A DNA stretch of 7,345 nucleotides, taken from Lachnospiraceae bacterium. GTDB lineage: Bacteria > Bacillota > Clostridia > Lachnospirales > Lachnospiraceae. Position numbers and translations under genes: made by a program. Under the pieces are notes generated by a model. That model made no database searches. It saw only the letters and a list, made by a program, of their open reading frames with translations, and had not been told where the DNA came from. Location of the stretch: the NCBI GenBank assembly GCA_024691145.1, contig JAILNW010000129.1, positions 1-7,345 of the forward strand. Direction: 5' to 3'. Of the stretch, positions 1 through 5,984 are shown piece by piece. Each line of letters opens with the position of its first letter. Position 1 is the first letter of the stretch.

Positions 1-872
1 ATAAATGTTTTGTTCTGTTCTTCATTCTCAATATTCTCAAATGTAATCTGCTCTATACTAGCCTGATTATCACTTACTCTTCCTGCAAGTTCTTTATATA
101 TCTTTGCTAACTTTTCAGGCTCCCTTACTCCAAGATTATTCTGCAAATGTTTTACTGCCTTATTATAAATGTCAGCAGCAAGTTTTCTCTTGTTTTGTCC
201 AAGTAAAGACCTGATTTTTAAAACATAAAGTTCTTCATCAAGAGACTCATGCGTAATTGCGTCTGAACATATAACCTCCATCTGTTCAAATTCCCCTTTT
301 CTATAATAAATATCAGCAAGTTGTTTAATTGCATTCAGATACAGCGAATTATAAAATGCTTCCATTTGTATTACCCAGTGCTGTGAAGATATAATCTGAA
401 GTACCGCACCGTCATATATATCACAGAGCCTTCTAAGTACCTCCATCTTCTCATCTTCACTTATTGTATCAAGCTTGCTTCTTGAATTACACTGTTCAAA
501 TTCCTCTATATCCACAACAATAGGAATATCACCGTTCCAGTAATAAGTTCCTGTTCCTCTTCCTGTAAGAATATAATCCATTCCATTTAAATTCTTTTTC
601 AACAGATTTCTTAATCTGTACACAAGGTTCTTTAAAGCACCCTGTGGATTTTCAATTTCTTCATCCCCCCAGAGAATATCCGTAAGCTCCGATGATGTTA
701 CAACTCTTTTATGATTAATAACTATATATGATAACAATTTTGTAAGCATCTCCGAATGTACTTCTTCACATCTTAATATTTTATCCCCCTGTTTAATACA
801 TACATCGCCAAATAATTTAACAATAACTGTGTTTTCATTTACATTTGCTATTGTATCTTCAACATAATTCAT
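1..872 (-). CDS. SARP-like regulator (winged helix + BTAD), C-terminus cut by window edge
   Basis: A reading frame opens at ATG 872 and stays open to the left edge (290 complete codons, no stop), so the C-terminal end is missing. The start is set by a GAGG box at 884-881, eight bases upstream. Residues about 17-113 look like an OmpR-type winged helix: a strand-rich beginning (VKLFGDVCI), a helical middle with the ELTDILWG segment, a likely recognition helix at 75-95 and a YxxTGRGTGTY wing. Residues about 119-264 match the bacterial transcriptional activation domain (BTAD), beginning VDIEEFEQ and followed by TPR-like helical pairs ending LGVREPEKLAKIYKEL. This architecture belongs to SARP/DnrI-type regulators, which bind promoter repeats and recruit RNA polymerase; in Firmicutes the targets are usually unknown. 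No target gene is evident here. The family call is firm; its role is not inferable. A further C-terminal domain could lie outside the window. Confidence 0.85.
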   Translation of the reverse strand, partial: MNYVEDTIANVNENTVIVKLFGDVCIKQGDKILRCEEVHSEMLTKLLSYIVINHKRVVTSSELTDILWGDEEIENPQGALKNLVYRLRNLLKKNLNGMDYILTGRGTGTYYWNGDIPIVVDIEEFEQCNSRSKLDTISEDEKMEVLRRLCDIYDGAVLQIISSQHWVIQMEAFYNSLYLNAIKQLADIYYRKGEFEQMEVICSDAITHESLDEELYVLKIRSLLGQNKRKLAADIYNKAVKHLQNNLGVREPEKLAKIYKELAGRVSDNQASIEQITFENIENEEQNKTF

Positions 873-890
873 AATACTCGCCTCACAATG

Positions 891-910
891 TACTATATTT
901 TACTATGTTT
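891..910. repeat. Two 10-bp direct repeats over the regulator -10 box
   Basis: TACTATATTT (891-900) is followed directly by TACTATGTTT (901-910), differing at one base. The 10-bp period places the two copies on the same face of the helix, and they cover the predicted -10 box of the SARP-like gene. SARP proteins are known to bind short direct repeats with a period near one helical turn, so these could be an operator. AT-rich chance similarity is also possible. Confidence 0.35.
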
Positions 911-925
911 TACAAAATCCGACAA
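897..925 (-). promoter_or_regulatory. Predicted promoter of the SARP-like regulator
   Basis: On the minus strand TTGTCG (925-920) is separated by 17 bases from TAAAAT (902-897). The -10 box is good and the -35 box is weak, as expected for an activator-dependent or poorly expressed gene. Transcription would start near 890, giving a leader of under 20 nt that still contains the GAGG ribosome binding site. The -35 overlaps an imperfect inverted repeat and the -10 overlaps 10-bp direct repeats. Confidence 0.4.
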
Positions 926-998
926 TTACTCAATACTTTTATCGGCACAATATCAAATATAAATAACAGTTAATTATAAATTTTTATATCTAAAGTTT

Positions 999-1031
999 AA
1001 AAAACCTGTGTAACATAATAGTCACACAGGT
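999..1031 (-). terminator. Rho-independent terminator of the AAA_14/DUF4143 ATPase gene
   Basis: The arms ACCTGTGT (1004-1011) and ACACAGGT (1024-1031) form an 8-bp stem. It can extend past one mismatch by two more pairs, leaving a 6-base loop. Read on the minus strand it is followed directly by six T (1004-999, partly in the stem base) and further T-rich sequence. It lies 15 bases beyond the TAG stop of the ATPase gene. The plus-strand side has no T run, so it works for the minus-strand gene. Confidence 0.85.
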
Positions 1032-1045
1032 AATATATTTACCGG

Positions 1046-2386
1046 CTAATCCATACCATAAAAATCTAATAATTCTTTTACTGTTCTATCAGAATCTAAT
1101 CTTCCACTAATTAATACGTTAATATACTCTAACTCCATACAAGCTGCAACCTTATCATTTCGATTTATACTATCTGAACTAGTTATTACAATTTCAGATA
1201 ACCCTATATTTTGAGCCCACTTTTCTTCTTCTCTAATATACGATTCAGAATTATTCTTAAATGGTCTGTTTTTCACTTCTATACCATTATATTTATCAGT
1301 CATATAGATTACATCGACTTCAACAGAATCATTGGCTCTATACTTGTCAACATACTGATAAATATACGATGCTCGTATTAATAAAGCATATTCAATCCAT
1401 TGATCAAGTATTGATTCACTTTCTTGTACTTTTGGACTAAGGCATATACTGCAATAGTACGGAAACTCAAAAATAAGTGCAGGTACATTATCATCTGATA
1501 TTGATGCCTTTTCAATATTAATCATGTCTCCTTTATAATAATCGACTTTTTTTGCAAGTCGGCATCCTAATAATAGTTTCAAAACATTACTAATATCTTT
1601 TGATGATAATCCCCATTTATTCTTTGCTTCTTTATAGTCTTCAAATATTTGAGTCCTTAATTCTTTTTCTATTGAAGGTATATCAACATATGTCCCATTG
1701 CTTTTCTTATAGACTAACTGACATAATGATATATATTTTAATGATTTCATAAGTATATTATCATCTATAAAATCACAATCCTCAAGAAAAGTTCTTTCTC
1801 TATAAGACAAAATAGTGTCCTCAACTACTCCCTGCATATATCCCATTAAATCTCTGTCATTCATTAATTGATTTTTCAAATAATCTTTAAATAATTCATC
1901 TGATGTATATTTTTTTATGCAATTTATATCAACTTCATCATAACCATAATTCCAGCATAATCTTTCAATATACATAAAAGGAGGCATATAGTAGTATGTT
2001 CCTCTTCCTATTTCATTGCATCTCTTTTTAACTATGTAAGAAACACTTCCTGTTATTATAATACAAAATTGAGAAGCATATAGTTTTGTATATCGTACAA
2101 AGTCAGCTAAAAAATCAACATTTATTTTGCAAACCTCGTCAATCAAGATAATCTTTTTTTCTTCTGACAGCAACCTTTCATAGTACTTATTAAAATCAAA
2201 AGAATAGTCATCCCCAAGGCTTGAACAGTCAAAATATTCAGCTTTATCACCAAAGAACTCCTTTAGTTGCAAAAACAATACTGTCTTACCTATTTTTCTG
2301 GCACCTAATAACGCATAGCATCCCGTTTTATTACATACTGAATCCTTTAAAACTCCATACATAAATCTTTTTGTTTTGAACAACAT
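1046..2386 (-). CDS. Orphan AAA_14/DUF4143-type P-loop ATPase
   Basis: Predicted 446-residue cytoplasmic ATPase. Walker A is GARKIGKT at residues 28-35, and Walker B is IILIDE at 79-84 with acidic D83/E84. A sensor-like IIITGS strand at 109-114 matches the TGS motif of the AAA_14 family. The C-terminal half resembles DUF4143, ending in a PD-(D/E)xK-like strand pair: VEVDV (D358) followed by GIEVK (E370, K372). A larger frame opens nine bases upstream at a GTG, but that GTG lies inside the AGAGGTG ribosome binding site (2399-2393), so ATG 2386 is preferred. The cellular role of this family is unsettled; such ATPases are common, patchily distributed accessory genes of bacteria and archaea. It follows the rpsB-tsf operon behind a terminator-like hairpin and has no functional partner beside it. 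Family confidence is high; function is unknown. Confidence 0.85.
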   Translation of the reverse strand: MLFKTKRFMYGVLKDSVCNKTGCYALLGARKIGKTVLFLQLKEFFGDKAEYFDCSSLGDDYSFDFNKYYERLLSEEKKIILIDEVCKINVDFLADFVRYTKLYASQFCIIITGSVSYIVKKRCNEIGRGTYYYMPPFMYIERLCWNYGYDEVDINCIKKYTSDELFKDYLKNQLMNDRDLMGYMQGVVEDTILSYRERTFLEDCDFIDDNILMKSLKYISLCQLVYKKSNGTYVDIPSIEKELRTQIFEDYKEAKNKWGLSSKDISNVLKLLLGCRLAKKVDYYKGDMINIEKASISDDNVPALIFEFPYYCSICLSPKVQESESILDQWIEYALLIRASYIYQYVDKYRANDSVEVDVIYMTDKYNGIEVKNRPFKNNSESYIREEEKWAQNIGLSEIVITSSDSINRNDKVAACMELEYINVLISGRLDSDRTVKELLDFYGMD

Positions 2387-2392
2387 CAAAAT

Positions 2393-2399
2393 CACCTCT
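2393..2399 (-). promoter_or_regulatory. Ribosome binding site fixing the ATPase start
   Basis: AGAGGTG on the minus strand lies six bases before ATG 2386. It overlaps the in-frame upstream GTG at 2395-2393, which therefore cannot be the start codon while also serving in the ribosome binding site. Confidence 0.75.
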
Positions 2400-2400
2400 A

Positions 2401-2446
2401 TAAAAACGAAACATCCTCCACCTATATTATTATATCGGCGGAGGAT
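2401..2446 (-). terminator. tsf: Terminator-like hairpin after rpsB-tsf, within the ATPase leader
   Basis: ATCCTCC (2413-2419) pairs with GGAGGAT (2440-2446). The stem continues past one A-C mismatch with CC/GG and then, after a further mismatch, an ATAT/ATAT inner helix. On the minus strand it is followed by GTTTCGTTTTTA, an interrupted T-rich tail. It lies about 80 bases beyond the tsf stop and ends just before the ribosome binding site of the ATPase gene. It can end the ribosomal operon or act as a partial attenuator between the two. The interrupted U tract makes its efficiency uncertain. Confidence 0.65.
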
Positions 2447-2480
2447 TCATATTATTCATTAGTTACTATTCATATAACTT

Positions 2481-2514
2481 TCCAATAGGTCGCAGACCAT
2501 CTGCTTCGCAGGCT
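2481..2514. repeat. Cluster of overlapping small inverted repeats downstream of tsf
   Basis: Within about 25 bases there are three overlapping palindromic pairs: GGTC/GACC (2488-2491 with 2495-2498), GCAGA/TCTGC (2492-2496 with 2500-2504) and CTGC/GCAG (2501-2504 with 2508-2511). CGCAG occurs directly repeated at 2491-2495 and 2507-2511. The segment is richer in GC than the intergenic sequence around it. It has no T tail in either direction, so it does not look like an ordinary terminator. A dispersed REP-like element or an mRNA 3'-end stabiliser is possible. Confidence 0.45.
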
Positions 2515-2525
2515 TAATATAAAAA

Positions 2526-3461
2526 TTACATTCCCATCTGTTTTGCAACTTCTTCAGCAAAGTTCTCTTCTTTCTTCTCAAGACCTTCACCAGTTTCAAA
2601 ACGAACGAACTTCTTAATGTTAAGCTTGATGCCTTCAGCCTTAGCTACAGAAGCAACATAATCCTTTACTGACTGCTTTCCGTCTTCAGCCTTAACATAA
2701 ACCTGCTCTAAAAGAACGATTTCCTTTAATTCTTTCTTAATACGTCCCTTGATCATACCAAGAATAACATTCTCTGGCTTAGAAGCTTCTTTAGGATCAT
2801 TCTTAATCTGAGCTAAAAGAATCTCTTCCTCGTGCTTGATATAATCCTGATCTACTTCATCAGATGAAGTGAACTTTGGATTAAGAGCTGCAACCTGCAT
2901 TGCAACATTCTTTAAGCACTCTTTAACTGCATCGCTGTTAGAATCAGTGTCAGCCTCAACTAAAACACCAATCTTTCCACCAGCGTGGATGTATGAAACG
3001 ATGATTCCGTCAGTTGTTAACTTCTCGAATCTTCTGATGTTCATGTTCTCTCCGATAACTGCTATCTGTGAAGCAAGTTCTTCTTTAACAGTCTTAGAAG
3101 TGTCAAGTGCCCAAGGCTCAGCTAAAAATGCTTCGATATCTGCTGCATTAGTATCAGCTGCCTGCTTTGCAACACTGTTAACATATGCCTTGAATGTATC
3201 ATTCTTAGCAACGAAGTCAGTCTCTGAGTTAACTTCTACGATAGAAGCAACCTTTCCATCTTCGCTTAAGCAAGTTGCAACAAGTCCCTCTGCTGCAATT
3301 CTGTTTGCTTTCTTTGCAGCCTTAGCGAGTCCTTTTTCTCTTAAGTACTCTACTGCTTTATCCATATCGCCATCAGTCTCAGTAAGTGCCTTCTTACAGT
3401 CCATCATACCTGCGCCTGTAGCTTCTCTTAATTCTTTTACCATTGATGCTGAAATAGCCAT
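2526..3461 (-). CDS. tsf: Translation elongation factor Ts
   Basis: EF-Ts is the guanine nucleotide exchange factor that releases GDP from EF-Tu during protein synthesis in the cytoplasm. The 311-residue protein is of usual length for Firmicutes. The N-terminal UBA-like EF-Tu-binding module occupies residues about 1-50 (VKELREATGAGMMDCKKAL), followed by the signature TDFVAKND at 81-88, whose Asp-Phe contacts the EF-Tu nucleotide site. The two core subdomains follow, with NIRRF at 141-145 and HAGGKIGVLVE at 159-169, and the C-terminal RFETGEGLEKKEENF element. ATG 3461 has AAGGAG at 3475-3470, eight bases upstream. It lies 67 bases behind rpsB on the same strand, the classic rpsB-tsf operon, and should share the rpsB promoter. 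The stop is TAA at 2528-2526. Identification is secure. Confidence 0.98.
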   Translation of the reverse strand: MAISASMVKELREATGAGMMDCKKALTETDGDMDKAVEYLREKGLAKAAKKANRIAAEGLVATCLSEDGKVASIVEVNSETDFVAKNDTFKAYVNSVAKQAADTNAADIEAFLAEPWALDTSKTVKEELASQIAVIGENMNIRRFEKLTTDGIIVSYIHAGGKIGVLVEADTDSNSDAVKECLKNVAMQVAALNPKFTSSDEVDQDYIKHEEEILLAQIKNDPKEASKPENVILGMIKGRIKKELKEIVLLEQVYVKAEDGKQSVKDYVASVAKAEGIKLNIKKFVRFETGEGLEKKEENFAEEVAKQMGM

Positions 3462-3487
3462 TATTATCTCTCCTTATTCTAAATCAA

Positions 3488-3505
3488 ACTATAATTCATT
3501 ATAGT
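3488..3505 (-). other. AT-rich hairpin between rpsB and tsf
   Basis: ACTATAA (3488-3494) and TTATAGT (3499-3505) form a perfect 7-bp stem with a 4-base loop in the rpsB-tsf spacer, about 12 bases before the tsf ribosome binding site. No U tract follows, so full termination is unlikely. It may mark an mRNA processing or mild attenuation point, or mean nothing, since the stem has only one G-C pair. Confidence 0.35.
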
Positions 3506-3528
3506 ACTAATGGTTACTTTATCTATAA

Positions 3529-4284
3529 TTACTCTGCAATATCTTCGATATCTTTGTCATCAGCTTCCTCAGCCTCTGGCTGAATATCCTGTGAAAGATC
3601 AAGTCCCTGGTTAGCTTCGATAACAGCGTCTGCCATCTTTGCTACGATTAACTTAACTGCTCTTATAGCATCATCGTTACCTGGAATTACATAATCCAAT
3701 TCTTCTGGATCACAGTTAGTATCTGCAATACCGATAAGTGGAATACCAAGTGAATGTGCTTCCTGGATACAGATTCTTTCCTTCTTAGGATCTACTACAA
3801 ATATAGCATCAGGAATCTTCTTCATATCCTTGATTCCGCCAAGGTTCTTCTCAAGCTTCTCCCATTCTTTCTTAAGCTTGATAACTTCCTTCTTAGGAAG
3901 TACGTCGAATGTTCCGTCTTCTGCCATCTTCTCGATTGCTTTTAACTTTTCAATTCTTCCCTGGATAGTCTTGAAGTTTGTAAGCATACCTCCAAGCCAT
4001 CTCTCGTTGATGTAGTACATACCACATCTTAAAGCTTCGCTCTTAATAGCATCCTGAGCCTGCTTCTTAGTACCAACAAAAAGAATAGTACCACCTTCTG
4101 CAGCTATGTCCTTAATTGCATAGTAAGCTTCATCAACCTTAACTACAGACTTCTGTAAGTCGATGATGTAGATGTTGTTTCTCTCTGTGTAGATGTACTC
4201 AGCCATCTTAGGGTTCCATCTTCTTGTCTGATGTCCAAAGTGAACACCTGCTTCAAGTAACTGTTTCATTGAAATAACGCTCAT
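3529..4284 (-). CDS. rpsB: 30S ribosomal protein S2
   Basis: S2 binds the back of the small ribosomal subunit late in assembly and is needed, with S1 in some bacteria, for translation initiation. The 251-residue protein begins MSVISMKQLLEAGVHFGHQ with the characteristic GVHFGHQTRRWNPKM block at 13-27. It also shows INERWLGGMLTNF at 92-104, the DAIFVVDPKKE signature at 159-169, GIPLIGIADTNCDP at 180-193 and PGNDDAIRAV at 201-210, then a usual acidic tail. An in-frame ATG lies 15 bases upstream at 4299, but it is fused to the GGAGGAA ribosome binding site, so ATG 4284 with a six-base spacer is preferred. It is first in an operon with tsf, behind a strong promoter and a structured leader that may support autogenous control. 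Identification is secure. Confidence 0.98.
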   Translation of the reverse strand: MSVISMKQLLEAGVHFGHQTRRWNPKMAEYIYTERNNIYIIDLQKSVVKVDEAYYAIKDIAAEGGTILFVGTKKQAQDAIKSEALRCGMYYINERWLGGMLTNFKTIQGRIEKLKAIEKMAEDGTFDVLPKKEVIKLKKEWEKLEKNLGGIKDMKKIPDAIFVVDPKKERICIQEAHSLGIPLIGIADTNCDPEELDYVIPGNDDAIRAVKLIVAKMADAVIEANQGLDLSQDIQPEAEEADDKDIEDIAE

Positions 4285-4432
4285 TTTTAATTCCTCCATA
4301 TGGTTTTTAATATTTGGCAGGTTTGTCTTATGACACCTTGCCAGTTACTTCCGCAAATATCTTCTTCTTGAAGAACCTGATGTACACACTTATCAGGCAC
4401 CATTTCAAAAATCAATCTGCGTGCAATCTAAC
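4285..4432 (-). ncRNA. Candidate structured rpsB leader RNA (cis-regulatory)
   Basis: Between the predicted transcription start (near 4432) and the rpsB start lies a leader of about 148 nt that folds well by eye. CGCAGAU (4421-4415) pairs with AUUUGCG (4358-4352), closing a multiloop. Inside it are CCUGAU/AUCAGG (4397-4392 with 4381-4376) and UCUUC/GAAGA (4374-4370 with 4364-4360). Outside it, next to the ribosome binding site, is a hairpin at 4342-4316 with GGC/GCC, AGGU/ACCU and GUC/GAC around an AUAA loop. S2 is known to repress its own operon in enterobacteria. Whether this leader is the S2 target here is inference; no known leader class was recognised. Confidence 0.5.
4291..4297 (-). promoter_or_regulatory. 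rpsB: Ribosome binding site fixing the rpsB start
   Basis: GGAGGAA on the minus strand lies six bases before ATG 4284. The alternative upstream ATG (4299-4297) overlaps this box and has no comparable site of its own. Confidence 0.9.
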
Positions 4433-4439
4433 GTATAAT

Positions 4440-4468
4440 ATTATACAACACTTTTTTCTTTATTGCAA
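4440..4468 (-). promoter_or_regulatory. rpsB-tsf promoter, near-consensus sigma-A type
   Basis: Minus-strand TTGCAA (4468-4463), a 17-base spacer and perfect TATAAT (4445-4440). The spacer is A-rich (AAAGAAAAAAG) and a further A-tract lies just upstream, consistent with the high expression expected of a ribosomal operon. Transcription would start near 4434-4432. Confidence 0.88.
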
Positions 4469-4490
4469 GAACTTTTTTCAAGGTTTATTG

Positions 4491-4519
4491 TTGAATAACA
4501 TTTGATTTTTATGTATAAT
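4491..4519 (+). promoter_or_regulatory. Promoter of the AMMECR1-fusion/fic operon
   Basis: Plus-strand TTGAAT (4491-4496), a 17-base spacer and perfect TATAAT (4514-4519), with transcription expected near 4526. It is divergent from the rpsB promoter. The two -35 boxes are about 22 bases apart, so bound polymerases or a regulator in the gap could influence both operons. Confidence 0.82.
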
Positions 4520-4552
4520 ATAAGTATATGTTGGAAAAAATAGTAAATAATT

Positions 4553-4557
4553 GGAGG
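4553..4557 (+). promoter_or_regulatory. Ribosome binding site fixing the AMMECR1-fusion start
   Basis: GGAGG five bases before ATG 4563. An in-frame TTG at 4551 directly abuts this box and is therefore not a credible start. Confidence 0.85.
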
Positions 4558-4562
4558 TTCTT

Positions 4563-5966
4563 ATGAGCATAACATGTACTTTTTTAGTTCCACACCCCCC
4601 TGTGTCAATAAAAGCCATTGGCAAACAACAGACACAGATAATTAATAAAACCATTGAGGCATACGATAAAGTGGCCAGGGATATATATGATTTAAAGCCA
4701 GAAACTATTATTATCATTACTCCTCACAGCACCATTTATTCTGATTATTTTCATATTTCAGGCGGTGACTGTGCTACAGGGAATTTTGAGGCTTTTGGCG
4801 AAAAAGATATAACATTTAAAGTAAATTATGATAAAGAACTTGCTGAAACCATCGGCAGCATCTGTGCCACTTCTAATATTCAGGCAGGCAGCCTTGGTAA
4901 CGGCATGAAGGAATTAGATCACGGCACCATGGTGCCCCTTTATCATATTAATAAATATTATAAAGACTTTAAGATTGTCCGTATATCAGTGTCCGATTAC
5001 TCTATATTTACACACTACGAGTTTGGAAAGTGTATTAGCCATGCCTGTGAAAATCTTAATAGAAAGGCTGTTTTACTTGCCAGCGGAGATCTTTCTCACT
5101 ATCTTACAAAAGAAGGACCTTATGGTTACAGAACAGAAGGACCTATATACGACTCCATGATTTTGGACATGCTGAAAAGTACTTCATTTCTTGATTTATT
5201 TAAATTTAACCATGGTTTTGTAACAAAGGCCGGTACATGTGCCCACAAACCTGTTGCAGTTCTTTGTGGTGCCCTTGATGGTTATAATGTAACATCTGAA
5301 GTTTATTCTTACGAGGGACAGCTTGGTGTAGGCTACGGAGTATGTAAAGAGCAGCCTGACATAACGAAACCATTCTGTCCTGAAAGAACATTTGATCTTA
5401 TATACAAAAGAGAAATATCTAATGAACTAAGTTTAAGAAAACTTAATGAAAATCCATATGTACAACTGGCAAGAGTTACTGTAGAAGAACTGATTTTAAA
5501 CAACAGATTTTTAACTCTTAATGAAATCAATACATTTGTAGATGAATTTATGCTTAATAATACAGCAGGTGTCTTTGTGTCCATTAAGAAAAATGGTGAT
5601 ATAAGAGGCTGTGTTGGCACAATATGTGCCACAACCGGCTGTATAGCCCATGAAATAGTAAACAATGCAATTAATGCCTGCTATAATGACCCTCGTTTTG
5701 TACCTGTGTCAGTAGATGAACTTCCATACCTTACTTATAGTATAGATGTACTTGAGGAACCTGAACTTGTGGAATCAGTTACTGAGCTTGATGTTGCCAG
5801 GTATGGTATAATAGTTACATGTAATGAAAAACGTGGATTACTTTTACCTAATCTTGAAAGTATTAAAACCCCATATGAGCAGGTGGAAGTCGCTTTAAAA
5901 AAGGCTCATATAAACTTTGATGAGGATTATTCAATCCAGCGTTTTGAAGTTACGAGATATAACTAA
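4563..5966 (+). CDS. AmmeMemoRadiSam fusion protein: LigB/MEMO-like domain + AMMECR1 domain
   Basis: A 467-residue two-domain protein. Residues about 1-260 have the class III extradiol dioxygenase (LigB/MEMO-like) fold signature, with VPHPP (H11), ITPHS (H55), LDHGTMVPLYH (H120, H128), SGDLSH (D176, H179) and GTCAHKP (H228). The histidines are candidate metal ligands. Residues about 290-465 are an AMMECR1 domain with the hallmark IRGCVGT (347-353, family form LRGCIGT) and DPRF...VSVDELP. Such proteins are grouped under the AmmeMemoRadiSam name, normally beside a radical SAM enzyme; no substrate is established. Human MEMO1 is a related metal-binding protein. The gene starts at ATG 4563 behind GGAGG, has its own promoter and is followed 18 bases later by a Fic gene on the same strand, so they probably share a transcript. 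The radical SAM partner is not in the window. The domain call is firm; the reaction is unknown. Confidence 0.93.
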   Translation: MSITCTFLVPHPPVSIKAIGKQQTQIINKTIEAYDKVARDIYDLKPETIIIITPHSTIYSDYFHISGGDCATGNFEAFGEKDITFKVNYDKELAETIGSICATSNIQAGSLGNGMKELDHGTMVPLYHINKYYKDFKIVRISVSDYSIFTHYEFGKCISHACENLNRKAVLLASGDLSHYLTKEGPYGYRTEGPIYDSMILDMLKSTSFLDLFKFNHGFVTKAGTCAHKPVAVLCGALDGYNVTSEVYSYEGQLGVGYGVCKEQPDITKPFCPERTFDLIYKREISNELSLRKLNENPYVQLARVTVEELILNNRFLTLNEINTFVDEFMLNNTAGVFVSIKKNGDIRGCVGTICATTGCIAHEIVNNAINACYNDPRFVPVSVDELPYLTYSIDVLEEPELVESVTELDVARYGIIVTCNEKRGLLLPNLESIKTPYEQVEVALKKAHINFDEDYSIQRFEVTRYN

Positions 5967-5984
5967 CAGAAATGAGGTCAGACA

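Noticed and set aside
2376..2414. Short minus-strand frame starting at the ATG after GGAGG in the hairpin arm
   Set aside because: GGAGG abuts the ATG with no spacer, the frame overlaps the ATPase gene out of phase, and the peptide has no recognisable features.
2869..3504. Plus-strand open frame of 211 codons
   Set aside because: It lies antisense to tsf, a certain gene, and arises from its codon bias. It has no ribosome binding site, and its translation is a low-complexity Ser/Ala-rich shadow.
4285..4299. Upstream ATG for rpsB (five extra residues MEELK)
   Set aside because: The ATG and next codons are the GGAGGAA ribosome binding site itself; S2 proteins begin close to the MSVISMKQLLEAGVHFGH segment.
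4314..4505. Plus-strand open frame of 63 codons in the divergent promoter region
   Set aside because: It lies antisense to the rpsB leader, covers both promoters, and lacks a ribosome binding site.
5333..5665. Minus-strand open frame of 110 codons
   Set aside because: It is antisense to the AMMECR1-fusion gene, covers conserved domain sequence, and has no promoter or ribosome binding site.
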